Shown: positions 45,236-57,198 of the stretch, piece by piece
Layout of the letters: each line of letters starts with the position of its first letter
Numbering within the stretch: position 1 is the first letter of the stretch
Source: Myrmaecium sp. VS I D KN 1
Taxonomy: Eukaryota > Ascomycota > Dothideomycetes > Valsariales > Valsariaceae
Reading direction: 5' to 3'
NCBI GenBank assembly: GCA_019775845.1
Contig: JADQAV010000007.1
Coordinates: 62,390-126,389 of the forward strand
Length of the DNA stretch: 64,000 nucleotides
The notes under the pieces: model-generated
The model's database searches: none
Seen by the model: the letters and a program-made list of their open reading frames with translations, nothing else
What the model was told of the DNA's origin: nothing
Translations under genes and position numbers: made by a program

Positions 45236-48200
45236 GTTTCCTTACGCGCGCCCGGTGGAGGTCACTACCGGATGTTCCTGTCGCTGGTGGTGGTGGAGGC
45301 GGGTGGTGGTGATGATAGTGGTGAGGAAGAAGTTCGGCCGTGCTTTCAATGGTTCTTGGCTCTGAGATCTCTCTCCCGTGTGTTCTCGGATTTCCGTCGC
45401 GGCCTGGGTTCGGGAGTAGCCGGAGAAGGAAAGGGGTTCGCACGTGCGCGTCCTGAAATGTGCGCAGCGAAAAGCGAACATAGGAGAACGCGGAATTCGG
45501 CGTGCTGGTGGCTGGTGGAAGTGGGGCTTGACGGCCGCTAGAACGAGGCTGAGCCTGCGGAACATGTGGAGGAGATCGTGCAAGGTTGACAACACAGTAG
45601 GAAACCTAGGAGGTATACACCGAATGGAATAGATGATTGAATGGAGCATAGTGGCCGGAATCTCGCATGTCGAATTAAACGCTTTTGTCATCGGCACATG
45701 TTCAGTCTGACAAATCCCACATCCACGAAAACGTAACTGTCCTCGGATGAATCAGACTTGAAAGGCTATGTATGACCGTCTGCCACGCGCTATGAGGCTC
45801 TTTTCCTTCTCAACGTAGACGAAGGCCGGAACTGTGAAAGAGGGGAAGGGAGGGAAGTGAAAAGGAGCAGACAGTTTTCTCTCCTACATGTGCCAGTTCA
45901 TCTCACTATCCGCTCCACCGCAGAACACCAGTGAGCAGAAAGCACCTTGTAGCACGCGGTGGAGGAAGACCAAAGCGAGCAAGCCGGCATGTTCCACGGC
46001 ATCCTGCATACGCGGAGAAACCGGGTTCTTTGTGTGCGTGGGTGGAAGGACAGAAAGCTAGGAACGCGGAGGGTGAGGGGTAGAAGCAGTATAACCAAAC
46101 CGATGACAGTGATATTTTGAGGGCAAAGCCGAAGAAGTGGAGGAAGATTACTTTGTTCTTCATCCGTCCTTGATTTCCGTGTTGACCGGTAGGAGTTGCA
46201 GCAGATTCGCTGTTAGGCTTGCTAGCAACCATATCGGTGACTGTCCGATGGAAAGAAGCGAAGTCATTGGGTACGGAAAGAGAAGGCAGCGGACAAAGAC
46301 GAACAACTCACGAGACATTCAGCCGGAGGCTAGCTTTTGAAAAGGGGGGAAATGGGAAAGCGGGGAGAGAGGAAGTGAGGTTACTCCCTAGCACTACATG
46401 CCGTGAGAAATCACTGCATGAGAGGGCACCGAGTGCCTTCTTTGGGGAAAAGAAAAAAGGTTGGTACCCTTGCCCCGACTCGGCTTCGGTCACCGTGCCG
46501 GTGGAGAAGGAAGATGAGAGAACGAGAGCACGGCAGCGAGCACTATGTAAAGCCGCGGCGGGATTCTGTCTTTTTGTGTTTCCGGTGTGCATAAGGTTTC
46601 TTTCGCACCGGTCCGCAGGCCGGTGCCTATCGATCGGTTCTGTCGCCTTAGTAGAACGATCTCCCGACTGTCACGCCCTTCACACGTCTCACAAACGTAT
46701 TGAGTGGCAAGGACTGCCGGTCTGGAGGGACGCGACAAAGACGTATCAGGAGAATCGGATAGGCAAGGCAAATCGCGGCCTGCGCCCTGTATTGCGTGCA
46801 GCTTGCATCATGCAGACCACGGGCCGCCGCCGCCCATGAGAATGTGGATGTGGACGTGGCCGTGGACCAAGATGTAGACGTGGTCGTTAACAGCTTCTCG
46901 AAATGTTTCGGTCATGTCATGCACAGATATTCCTGTCTGGCACGGTGTCGAACCATCGGGTCCGCAGACGCATCCTGTCATTGCTTCCACCATCGCCCTA
47001 TTGCGTGTGTCTTAGGTCCCGAGCAAAGCAGAGAGATAAGGGCTGTGAGAAAAATGTCAATGAAGTGAATGGCGAATAGAGTTCGGCCACTTTTCTTTCT
47101 TACTCTGCATGGCCGTGGAGTGGTGCGGCCGAAGGTGCATCGGCTAAGGCGCCCGACATGCCTAAGGTTCCACCGGTGACTGAGCGAGTCACGTGGAGGA
47201 GCAATCGGGGAGGGCGGATCTTTGAAGTCGCATTGCACTGAACAGTCATACTTCCCCACGGAGAGCAGGGCGGAGAAACGCCCCGCAGCGGTTCATATCA
47301 TGTAAGACCCACCCTGCGTGTCTAGCTCGTTCACAGGCCGAGCGCAGCATGGATAACCGCGGCGACGTCTCTCGATCGGATTGAAGAAGCGGAGAACCGG
47401 GGAGGGACAGAGGGACGCGAGCGAGCTGGTAGACGAAGATGGCGTGGCAGTTGTTCGTGTTTCTTCCTTGCCGGTGAGACAAGAGGGCGGATTCACAATG
47501 AGATGATAGTGGAGGTTCGAGGGACCGGCTGCTGCGCCAAGCTGAGAAATTGTCCAATGGTGATGATTGAAGTAGTTGGAAAAAGCGATGAGCAAAGCCG
47601 TCAATCTCCGCGAGACAGTGCAAGGCACCAGGGTCGGAAATGGTTCGGAAGCATGGACGGTGGAGGATTCCGGGTGAATCGAGGAGAAAAGAGAGACGTC
47701 GAGGTCTAGAGCGGCATGATGTAAGACGAGAAAGAGAGCGGGAGGGATAGTGGAGCGGGAAAGAAGGGGTGGAAGGGGTGGATAAGCGACAGGCTTGCAA
47801 GGCACACCTCTCCGCCCACGCGGATAAGATACGGCCTAATTCGACCGAGGAGTCAACCTGAACCCACCTAACGTCGTCAGGACCGAACGGCCCGCGCGCA
47901 CCGAGCGACCGGTGAACCAAATGCGGACCTCAGCCTGCGGGCGGAGAACTTCGAAGGCGGCTTCTGCCGGTAGCTATCCGGACGATTGATGGCGGTGGCT
48001 CACAAAGCAAGAGCGTGAAAGAGGCCTCCGGCTTCTCTGGTCCCGCGACGGGTGAATTGAATAAGGACAGCGGGCGGATGGCGGCTGTCGCGAAGAAGAC
48101 AGCAATGGTGCCGGCGCGAAACCACCTCCGTTTCCCCTGGCGGCTGCGATAGGCAGAACGCGAATGTTTTGCGCGTTACAGAGCTATTTCGAGCCGTGAC

Positions 48201-50323
48201 TGCTCGAGGCGCCCGAAACAAACAAACTTGGGGGAACGCAGCCGACTGCCGTCGAGAGAGAGTCACGGCGATGAGCGACGAGCGACCAGCGACCAGCGAC
48301 GTCTCCGGGGACAGTCGTTGACGCCGGCCGCAATTGAAGGCCCGTCTGCCGCCGAAGGGGTTGTTTGATATCAGCCTTGGCTGGCTACGGACGGACGACA
48401 CAGTAGGACGGGGTGCACCAGCCCCAGGCAGCAGACGGGACCGCCCCTGCGAACTGACGCCCGGGATGTCGCGCGTCTCCAGGTGAGGGTCAAGCCCCAT
48501 CGTCGCGTGCCGAAGCCGAAGGGCGCGCGATGTCGAGTTTCGTGGTGGTGGAGCAGCAGCCATGAGGCTGTGCGGACGGGACAGAATCCGTCAGTTCGAG
48601 TGGTGGTCAGCGGTGAGAGCGGCGGGAGGGAGTGGGCCGGGGGCGGTGGGGGGTGGTGGGGGCCGGGAGCGATGGCTGGCACTGAGGCCACCAAGCGCGC
48701 AGGCAGCCTCGGATAGTCCCCAGGCAGCCCCGGTTGGCGTCGCGCCATGCCTGTCAGGGTGAGGCACAGCCCAGCACCAGCCTCGAGCCCGCCCGTTTAG
48801 CTCGCTTGCTCACCGATGCCACGGACGGGAGGACGTGAACGGAGGACCTTCAGCCCTGTACCGATGACCTCGTCCGTCCCCACCGTCCTGGCTTGATTGT
48901 ATCATCATCGGCAGCATCAATTATTCATTCAACACACCCCTTCTTCGGTCGAATAAGGTCCTACGAAATAGCATCTGTACTAGTCAATCGACGAGGCGTA
49001 CTTACCTACGTATTGTATGTACTAGCCACCAGCGAGCGTGCCGAAACGGCTGCAACGCAGTACTAGGTAGGTACTGTGCATGCGTATATCGAGGTTTCAT
49101 CAGGTCAGTACTTCCTCTGGAACCCATGTACAGTACCTGCTGTACCGATTGTAGATACGTAGTATGTATGTGACTGTACCGATTCCAGCGGTACCTGGGT
49201 TATGTTCTGTTCAGCTCAATCCTTCACTCACCAGAAATGTCTCCGGGGCGGAGTCAAGACATCCTGGTGATTCTGACCGTATCCCCCTTCACCCGCTTCG
49301 TATTGAAGGCTAAGTACTGTCATTTGATACCTTTCCTACCGAACCTTCACCGTCCGGCTTTTCATAGAATCATCACCGGCCGGTCCTGTCTCGGATCGCG
49401 CCGGCCTCCTCCCCCTGGGCACTGACTCTCGGGCTGCGCGGCTACTCGCGACGCTCCAGGGAGGGGAGGTCGTTAGCTGGTAGCACTCTCGCTGCCAGTC
49501 GTCCGGATGGACGTAAAGATATCCCCGACTCGCAAGTCGAAGCGAGAGGAAAAAACAGAGGATGCAAGCGCTTCAGCCTGCCTCGCTGCGCTTCTTGCGT
49601 CGTCGGCTTCCGTCATGCGAACGGGCGCGAGCGCGAGCACCTGGCACCTCACCCTTCCCGGACACCTCGCGGTTGACCGATGCGCTGCACCCGACTCGGT
49701 CTGCAGCAGCGCGCCTGATCGTTCCGCCGGACCCCATCCCGCTGATCGGATCTCTGCCCTGCCCACCCCTCCATCCGGCCACAGGCACCCCCTGCAACCC
49801 AGCCCGGGGACTCCCCTGCCGCGTGCAGCTCCAGCATCCTGCAGCCTTCAGCCTGCAGCCTGCAATGCCTCCACACCGTCGTCCCCTTTCGGCCACAACG
49901 CCCCTCCAGGCATCCATCCATCCCTCCATCATCAATCCACCCATCCGTCATCCATCATTCGTCCATAGCCACAGCTGCCCATTGTCCACTCACACCCCCG
50001 TCCACATCCCATCATCCATCAATACTTATATAGCTCCCCATGTCCACCTTCATCTCTTTCCTTTCTTCACTTCACCATCTTGACCATCCTCCACCGACTC
50101 ATACCAACACTTGCCGTCCTCTTCACCCTCTTGCGCTGTCTATTCAGAGCGTCACACAGTTTCCCGACTAGTACCGTACCAGCAAATCCGGACCATAATC
50201 TCGGCCTCATCTTCCCGTCCGGCATCCGGACGAAACTCAACCATATCTTCATCGCCTCCCCTCCGCTTCACCACGGCGCCTACTCTCATCTCCATCCTCA
50301 AGAACTCACCAACCACCCTGAAG
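45236..50323. other. Gene-free 5 kb region
   Basis: The largest interval without a recognisable gene. Open frames on both strands are short, overlap each other and have compositions typical of non-coding DNA. Around 49000-49200 there are repeated GTACCGATT and TAGGTAGGTACT-type words. 49900-50320 is pyrimidine-rich with a TATA box at 50026, i.e. promoter and leader of the next gene. It could hold long upstream regulatory sequence or a non-coding RNA; nothing proves either. Confidence 0.55.
50026..50033 (+). promoter_or_regulatory. TATA box (TTATATAG)
   Basis: TTATATAG about 290 bp upstream of the ATG at 50324, followed by a CT-rich stretch typical of fungal transcription start regions. Confidence 0.5.
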
Positions 50324-51166
50324 ATGACGGCCAGACGGCAAACCATGCCGACCGTCGTTCAGCCCAAGGACACCGCTGCCCGCAAGGGTGAGCGTGTGGT
50401 CGGGTTCAATCCCGTCACCAGCATCTGTCGCCCTGCCAATTACGAGGAGAAGGCGGCTCTGTACGAGTTCGAGACGCATGCCCAGCGCTGCGACCAGTGC
50501 CACGACCCCTACCGCGTACACAAGGAGCACCGCCAGCTCTGCAAGACCGGTCACAAGCTCGCCCAGGACGTCGCCCGCTACCTGTACAACAAGCCGGACG
50601 GGGCCACCTACGCCCACATCACGGGGAAGTACCAGATCGTCCGCGTCGAACTTCCGGACGAGACCTACGTCCACACCCGCGGTCTGCTCGACGCCATCGA
50701 GCGCTCCATCCGCCGCCGTAACGAGCCCTTCGTCTCGATGGACCGCACCTACTACGTCGCCCCTCGCACGTCGGCCAGCATCCACGAACGGGCCCGTGAA
50801 CCCTCCCGAGAACGCGAGCAGCACTATCCCCACCACCGCCGATCCAGCATCACCATTGAGCAGCGCGAGGCTCCGCGCATTTCCACCGCGACCAAGCAAC
50901 AGCAGCAGCGTCGCCGCCACAGCGAGATCGTTGACTGGCCCTCCTCCGCACAGTCCGAGCCTGTGGTCGTCGAGGTGTCAAGTTCCAAGCGCGGCTCCCT
51001 TTACGCTGCCGACATGGCCCAACAGCGCCGTGACTCAGTGAGATACAACGTCGAGATCCGCGAGCCCCGCCGGGCGCCTTCGTATCACCACCAACCCCGC
51101 CGTCGCGAGTCGGTGTACCACTCGACGGAGGGCGCGAGGGTCATCGCGTCCGCATATTACCGCTGA
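50324..51166 (+). CDS. Uncharacterised protein with a Cys/His (possible zinc-binding) module
   Basis: Intronless, 280 residues from the first ATG (a second in-frame ATG is at 50345). The N-terminal half looks folded. It has FNPVTSICRPANYEEKAALY, then a possible metal site CDQCHDPYRVHKEHRQLCKT-GH (~residues 59-80, spacing C-x2-C-x12-C-x3-H, with further His). A helix LAQDVARYLYNK follows, and a strand-rich part (GKYQIVRVELPDETYV, LLDAIERSIRRR, FVSMDRTYYVAPR). The second half is disordered, basic and Arg/Ser/His-rich (REREQHYPHHRRSS, REPRRAPSYHHQPRRRESVY), suggesting nucleic-acid contact or phosphorylation. I do not recognise a named family. It stands alone, with 5 kb of gene-free DNA upstream and 1.9 kb downstream, and has a TATA box and long pyrimidine-rich leader, as in tightly regulated genes. 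Confidence 0.78.
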   Translation: MTARRQTMPTVVQPKDTAARKGERVVGFNPVTSICRPANYEEKAALYEFETHAQRCDQCHDPYRVHKEHRQLCKTGHKLAQDVARYLYNKPDGATYAHITGKYQIVRVELPDETYVHTRGLLDAIERSIRRRNEPFVSMDRTYYVAPRTSASIHERAREPSREREQHYPHHRRSSITIEQREAPRISTATKQQQQRRRHSEIVDWPSSAQSEPVVVEVSSSKRGSLYAADMAQQRRDSVRYNVEIREPRRAPSYHHQPRRRESVYHSTEGARVIASAYYR

Positions 51167-52270
51167 GGCGACGCGGGGAACATACGAGAACGAGCTGTCT
51201 CAACGAAACCCAACAAAAACAACGGTATCATCATCTTGGTCATGAGTAGCATTTCCTAAGACCCACACCTTTCGTCTTTCGATCACCGGGTTCTCTTTCA
51301 TTCTCCTCACCAACAAAAGGAGAAACAAACCGAACCGTGTTCGGGGGAGAAAACATTCGAACATACCACCGATCATACGACCTGGCCCTCCCACCAGGCC
51401 TAGCCCACGCGCGCGCAGAGTCGCTGCCTTTTCCTTTCGGCTGGGGGTGTGGGGGAAGGGGGGGAGTGGATTCCTGTTCGAGTTATTTCGCGCAGGGAGG
51501 AAGGGAGAAGAGGAGGAGGGTCGGAGAGAGAATACGAGCGAAGGACAGGTGTGTGTGTGGGAGGGTATGGCGACTGACCGGGGGGGTGGGCGGAGAAGAG
51601 AGAGAGGGAGAGAGGAAGAGGGTGTGTGGGACGGGCAGGAGGGAGGGGGAGGGGGGAAAAGAGGTCATGAGAAGCGCTGGCGCGCGGAAGAGGATGAGTG
51701 AAACAAGCAGGGCACCAGTTGACTTGTTCCCTGCTTTTGGCAAATCTTCCTGTCATCCTTTTCTGCTTCCTCTATTTCCTTGGCTTTTTTCTTTCGCCGC
51801 GCTTGTCTGTTGTCTTGGTGTTGGTACTGCGAGGGGAGAGAAGACTGGTATAACGGGCGCGATAACTTGTCATACCTAAAAGGAAAAAAGGAAAAATATT
51901 AGGATTTAGAGAAAAATGATAATATTATAAGAAAGACAACATCTTGTTGATCATCGGTCGTCGTCTACACATCTTCTCCCGTCGAATCGGCTCCTCCCGT
52001 TCGATCGAGTCGGCTCGAGTGCGCGAACGTTTTCCCCTCCATGACGACCACCATCGCCCACTCCCCCCGCCATCCAAACCCCCCTGTCTCGCTGTCGCAC
52101 CCACTCCCACCCCTCTTATGCTCCTCTTGTCTTTCTTGTCCACTTCCCTCGTCTCTCTCCCTCTCACATGCTCCTCTTCCTCTCCTCTCACAACCTTCAC
52201 CCCACCCATAACAAGTCATACCCCCTCATACTCATCTACAGGTATACAAAAGTCTCCTTCCCCCGTACAT

Positions 52271-52296
52271 GTGTGTGTATGTGTGTGTGAGTGTAT
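52271..52296 (+). repeat. (GT)n microsatellite
   Basis: Imperfect GT dinucleotide run directly before the purine array. Confidence 0.8.
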
Positions 52297-52310
52297 GCGT
52301 GCATGCCCAC

Positions 52311-52416
52311 AAAGAAAGAAAGAAGGAAAGAAGGAAAGACGGAAAGACGGAAAGAAGGAAAGAAGGAAAGAAGGAAAGAAGGAAAGAAGGAAAGAAGGGA
52401 AGAAAGAAAGAAAAAG
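52311..52416 (+). repeat. Polypurine GGAAAGAA octamer array
   Basis: About thirteen copies of a GAAGGAAA-type octamer, all purine on one strand for ~105 bp apart from two C substitutions. Such mirror-symmetric polypurine tracts can form triplex DNA. Confidence 0.95.
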
Positions 52417-52521
52417 AGCGTGAGAGAAATGTCTCAGGTTTGCGGGTGGTTTTGGGTGTCACGCGTACCACACTTTACTCAGAGCGCGCCTGTTTAGGTT
52501 CACTTACTTGATTGATCAAGT

Positions 52522-52540
52522 GGGTGGGTGGGTGGGTGGG
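52522..52540 (+). repeat. Perfect G-quadruplex motif (GGGT repeats)
   Basis: GGGTGGGTGGGTGGGTGGG: five G-triplets with single-T loops, the most stable class of intramolecular quadruplex sequence. Confidence 0.9.
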
Positions 52541-52576
52541 CAGACCACACCCCTACCGCCACACCCATATCCTTGG

Positions 52577-52640
52577 GAGGGCAGAGGGCAGAAGGCAGAG
52601 GGCGGAGGGCGGAGGGCGGAGGGCGGAGGGCGGAGGGGAG
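52577..52640 (+). repeat. GGGCGGA heptamer array
   Basis: About nine tandem heptamers, drifting from GGGCAGA to GGGCGGA, G-rich on the plus strand and also quadruplex-prone. Confidence 0.95.
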
Positions 52641-53076
52641 ATGAGACTGGAAGGCTGATGCATGCATGCGGACCGGATTGGATAGATTAGGACTATTAAG
52701 ACTTCTGAGAAGGTAAGATGTACTGCAATCTCTCTATCTCCTTACCATGCAAAGGGGCATGACCGCAACTATAAAAGATAATAAGAAACGCATTATCATG
52801 ATAACAAAGACAAAACAGACTCCTAGAATAAAAGAATTAAACGATTTCACGGGATACTTCGCCTGAAAGATTTCAAAAAGGCCATCGATATAGTATATCT
52901 AATCATAAGAACAGTATTCAAAGGTTAGGATTATTTCTATATTCTTGCGAGTGATTTAATAATGTGTAAAAAATGGTGAGACCGCGGCTGATCCCACAGC
53001 CCGTTCCCTTTCATCCATCTCTCTCCTTCCTCAGCCCACCCACCCACCCCGCATCACCATCCAGGCCAGCCGCGCT

Positions 53077-56000
53077 TTACCTGCCCCCCGGACTCCCAAA
53101 CATGCTACTCCCACCGCCGCCTCTCCCCGGATACCCCCCAAAACGAACCGGCGTCGGAGTCTCCCGACCCGGCGTCCCAACCGCACTGCCACCGCCCCCC
53201 GGCAGGCCCGTCCCCATCCCCGTCGTCGACGACGACGGCGGCGTCCCAAACTCCGACAGCTTGGCCCCGCCGGCCCCGTCCGCCGTCGCGGGCCGCGCCG
53301 ACGGCGCCTTGTACCCCACCGCCCGACCCTCGGCGTAGATGCGCTCGAGGATCTGCTCGATGACGCCGGCGTCCACGAACTCTTCGTACTTCCGCCACAG
53401 CCGCAGCGCCGTTCGGGCGTCCTCGATCGAGTCGTGCGTCTCCTGCTGGATGTCCTCCTTCAGCAGGTACCACGCCAGGAACCGGAGGCTGAGCTTGCGC
53501 GCCCGCGACGGGATGAAGAAGAGGTCCACCGTGTCGATCACCTGCTTCTTCGGCACGTGGATGTTGATGGTGCGGAAGTCCTTGGGCAAACCGTGGCCGA
53601 CGAAGATGACGCCCAGGTTGAGCAGCAGCCACAGCTTCTTGTAGGCCACTTTCAGGCTGACCAGCGCGTGGGGGGACGTGTTCCGGTCGAGGTCGCCTGG
53701 AGATATGCCCGAGAAGCTCGTGAGGTAGTCGACGATCGGCTCCGAGACGGAGATGTAGTCGTCGATGAAGGGGATCCCCTCGTCCGGTCCAGAGCCCCGC
53801 AGCACGGATACGCGAGCCAACCCAAGCCGAGCCGGTCGGATGGTCTCCCGTGTCCCGTCCGCTTTGATTTCAATTTCCTCTTGCTGCAGCGAGACGAATT
53901 CTGCATCGATGCCGACCAAGAAACCGGGCCGTGGCTCCTCGACACCGGGTTGAAGTAGGCGGAACTTGCTCGGATCGGTTTCTTGACTGTAATGCCCGCG
54001 TTAGTGCAGCACGGGAAGTTTAAGTGGAGATAACGTACTTGGCAGACCATGGCCTGTACAGTAATGATGGATCGAGATGCTCCTTCCATGAATCGTCGAT
54101 GATATGGCTAGCGGTCTTGGCCTGATATGTCAGAACTGACGGTAATTTCCACGTTGGGTCGAACCGCAGAGCTTCCTCCTTCGGCACCGGGCGGACGAGG
54201 AAGTCGTTGAAAAGATACCACTGAGACTCTGCCTTAGGGTCTTTCGATGATGGCCCCACTGCTAACTGTCAGACAGGAAAGGAGAAAGACGGTGAACACT
54301 CCGCACTCACCGTTGATCATGGACACCAAGTGCGACTTCTGCCGTTCGCCGCTGTTGATGTCTGCGACCACCCCCACAAGCTCATAGACTATGATGTTGT
54401 AGCTCGCGTTCGGGCGCGAGAGATGAAACTCCAAGTCCTTGCCCTCGTAGCAGTAGAATTGGCCTTTATCGACGATGATCCCGATCTCCTGGGGTAGCCA
54501 GTTGGGCATGGACCAGAGCTGCTTCGCCTCGTGAGTGTGGAGTGCGGTGTTAATCATCAACACAGGCGGTACCCTCTGGATGGTCTTCCTGGTAGCCAGT
54601 TGCTGGTATCGTCTGCACCGGTCACACCATCCCCGCGTGGACTCTTGGCGCTCTACGCTCTGCTTCAGGACCTGTGAGAATGAGGGCCGCTGCGTCTGCC
54701 CCCGCCCTGGATTCTTCATCGAGTTCTGAAAGGTCAGCGCTGGTGTGTATCCTCCTCCGAAGGGTGTCGTCACCTTTAGGGGATAAACGAGGTCATGGAC
54801 GTATGTTTGGCCGGTCCGCGCCGTTTGGTTGTTGCACTGCGCACATCGGATGTTGTTCATTGCTTGGGTAGTGAATATCTGCCGCAGTCAGTAGGGCCCG
54901 GCATCTTTCGACGCTGTTGAATTTACCTCATCCATTGTTGCTTGTTGCGGCTGCATCTGCCGATAGTCACCAGATAATTTCTCCAGAAGAAACCTGTTCA
55001 AAGACTGTATCATGATGGCAAGAGCACTGTTCGGAGAGTTCTCTTCTATCAAGCCCAGAGAAGAAGCTGCGAAACCGGATCAGTGCGCATTCAATCAAAG
55101 CGCAGCACTTTGGACTCACCAATCGATAGATTGCTGAACGTCTTCAAAAAATTGGTGGCTTGACAGTTCAGGCCATTCGCCTTCTCCAGCATGTCAATTA
55201 GGAAGCCAAGCTCGCAAAGCAGGCAGCTCTCGAAAAGACACGAAGTGGCAGTGTGATGGAGTGCAAGGTTGCGAATTAAAGGGGTAAATTTGTAGAGCTG
55301 GAGAAGGGGGTTGGCGTAGGAGTTTGCGATATGAGTCTCTAACCCGGAGTATTGCGTCTTGTTGTAGTACCTGTTCCTGTGTAAGCCATGATGATGATCT
55401 CGCTTCCCTCAATGATTCGGACTTGGGCATTCTTACGCAAAATCAAAGTCGTCCACACCGAACTTGCTGTACTTGATTTCGACATTGCCGTACATCGCGG
55501 GCACTTCCTTCCTCGTAATGTGATAAAGGTGTGCGTCGGCGATTGCTTCGAAGCCTTCATCATGCAGGGAAGACGGATCCACGTGGGAATTCGCTGCCGC
55601 GCGGGCCTTCTCACTGAGAAACTTGGGTGCAGTAAGCGACTCGGCTGCCCGGTATGCCGCGCGTGTATCCTCGATTTGATTACGACGGGTCTTCTTTGGG
55701 TTCGGGACGAAGCCGCGGGTTGACATGAGCGCCTGGTCAGGCTTGGGCGGTGGAGCGCCCACCTCAAAGACCAGATGAGTTGGCCAGGCGGACAGAAGGG
55801 TCTCGCGATAGTAAGGCATGCCAACCGTGCTCAGAGGCGTATCCGGACTCCAATCCATGGTCGCGGGCGGAACTGAATGGTCTGGGAACTCGGTGGGATT
55901 GCTGTACTCAGTGAAATGTATCTTTGCGGGCGAACCCCAAAGCCGGATAGTACATAGGGTGTCCGTGATGGCGAGCGCTTCGCCTGAGGGCGAGATGACG

Positions 56001-57198
56001 AGCGAGGTTAGGTACCCGTCATACAGATTTACTTGCCGTAAGTTTGCTGTGTTGGGGTTCATGATGTCCACGACCTGCAGCTGCCCGTTCGACGAGGCCA
56101 CTATGCTCGTCGTCGACATGCGCGGATGCATGCATACATACGCAGCGCCGGTGTGAAAGGGGATCGGGGGCAAGGGCACCAACGTCTTCAGGTCAAACAC
56201 GTTGGCAAGAGGATCCAACATGAATCTGCCAGCTTGCCGGGGCGAGAAGCCACAAGTGACGAGGAAGTCCGCTTTCGCATCCATGTCACTGATGCCTCCG
56301 AGGTGCGCTTTCCACGTCTTGACGACCTTGATGTTGCCGGGATCGATCATATGGACAGAGCCATGGCTCGTGGCAGCGCAGATATACTGGCCTGCTCGTT
56401 TCATCATGGTGTAGTTCTCCGCCGCCGCTAGCTGTGAAGACAATCAGTCCGTGCCGGCTAAGTATACACACTGAGCCGCCGTCCATACCGTGGATGTCAC
56501 AACGCCCTTCTCGACATCGATCTTGAACATGGTGGGCTGACAGCCCGCAACTAACACCTCGTGTGTGCCCTTTGCTGTATAGCTCATACATCGTAAATCC
56601 TTAAAACCTTCATGACTATACAACCCCACATTCATTAGCCTTATGTGCCCCAGCCTATTTCCGCTACCATCCCCGGACGGAGCAAACCACATACTTGAGA
56701 TGCCAGAGTGTCAGACCTCTTCTAGACGAGTAATGCACGCTCCGGGTGGAGATCGACAGGACGCCTTTGTCCGTGAAGAGGAATTGCTTGACCGCGCCCT
56801 CTTGTGCGGGGTGACCGCGGTACGAGGTATACTTTTGCAGCTCCGGTCCATAGAATGATGTGACTCGCCCCTGGATAATCGCACAATGAGCACATGCTCT
56901 CCTTGTTCGCCACAGACATCCCCTCTATATCGACTCACAAAGTCGTTCCCTGTCCATAGCAGCTCCTGCGAGGTGTCAAAGGCCACCACCGACGCCGGGG
57001 TGGCGAGCGTGGAGTTGCCGGGCGGGGGCACGATGATGGTCGCGACCTGTACAGCAGAGCATGGTCAACAGATTTGCTCGTCTCTGGCGGGGTGTATGTT
57101 CGAAATGCGGCATTGCCGTCGCCAGGCGCATACTCCGCATCGTCAATGGGCCGCCAGTATGTCTCCCGTGCGCGTACCTCGTCCCAATCTGCCTCCAT
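53077..57198 (-). CDS. PAN2: PAN2, catalytic subunit of the PAN2-PAN3 deadenylase
   Basis: Cytoplasmic poly(A)-specific exonuclease that starts mRNA deadenylation. Ten exons on the minus strand: 57198-57178, 57046-56939, 56870-56695, 56615-56489, 56431-55437, 55370-55120, 55066-54927, 54878-54311, 54258-54039 and 53986-53077; 1171 residues. The N-terminal WD40 propeller covers ~10-400 (MEADWDE, then [12 protein letters not shown]). The linker (~400-500) wraps PAN3. The UCH-like pseudo-protease (~500-860) has zinc Cys pairs CAQC and CDRC. The DEDDh nuclease has IDAEF (D896, E898), GHGLPKDF and HDSIEDA, so all catalytic residues are present. The C-terminus is a Gly/Pro-rich disordered tail ending GSPGGR. 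Exon 1 (7 codons) is set by the conserved MEADWDE start; a downstream-looking frame in the first intron is not used. Confidence 0.96.

Larger units (their letters stand above)
51167..53076. other. Convergent 1.9 kb region rich in microsatellites
   Basis: Lies between the 3' ends of the Cys/His gene and PAN2. It contains purine and G-rich tandem arrays (listed) and an AT-rich 250 bp near 52720-52970. No gene recognised. Confidence 0.65.

Noticed and set aside
46808-46993. Minus-strand HGHVHIHIL resembling a histidine-triad motif
   Set aside because: It comes from a GTGGAC-type hexamer repeat near 46851-46890, with no surrounding HIT fold residues.
47246-48748. Overlapping Ser/Arg/Pro-rich frames in the 5 kb gap
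   Set aside because: Several overlapping frames of similar length without motifs, plausible splice structure or start context.
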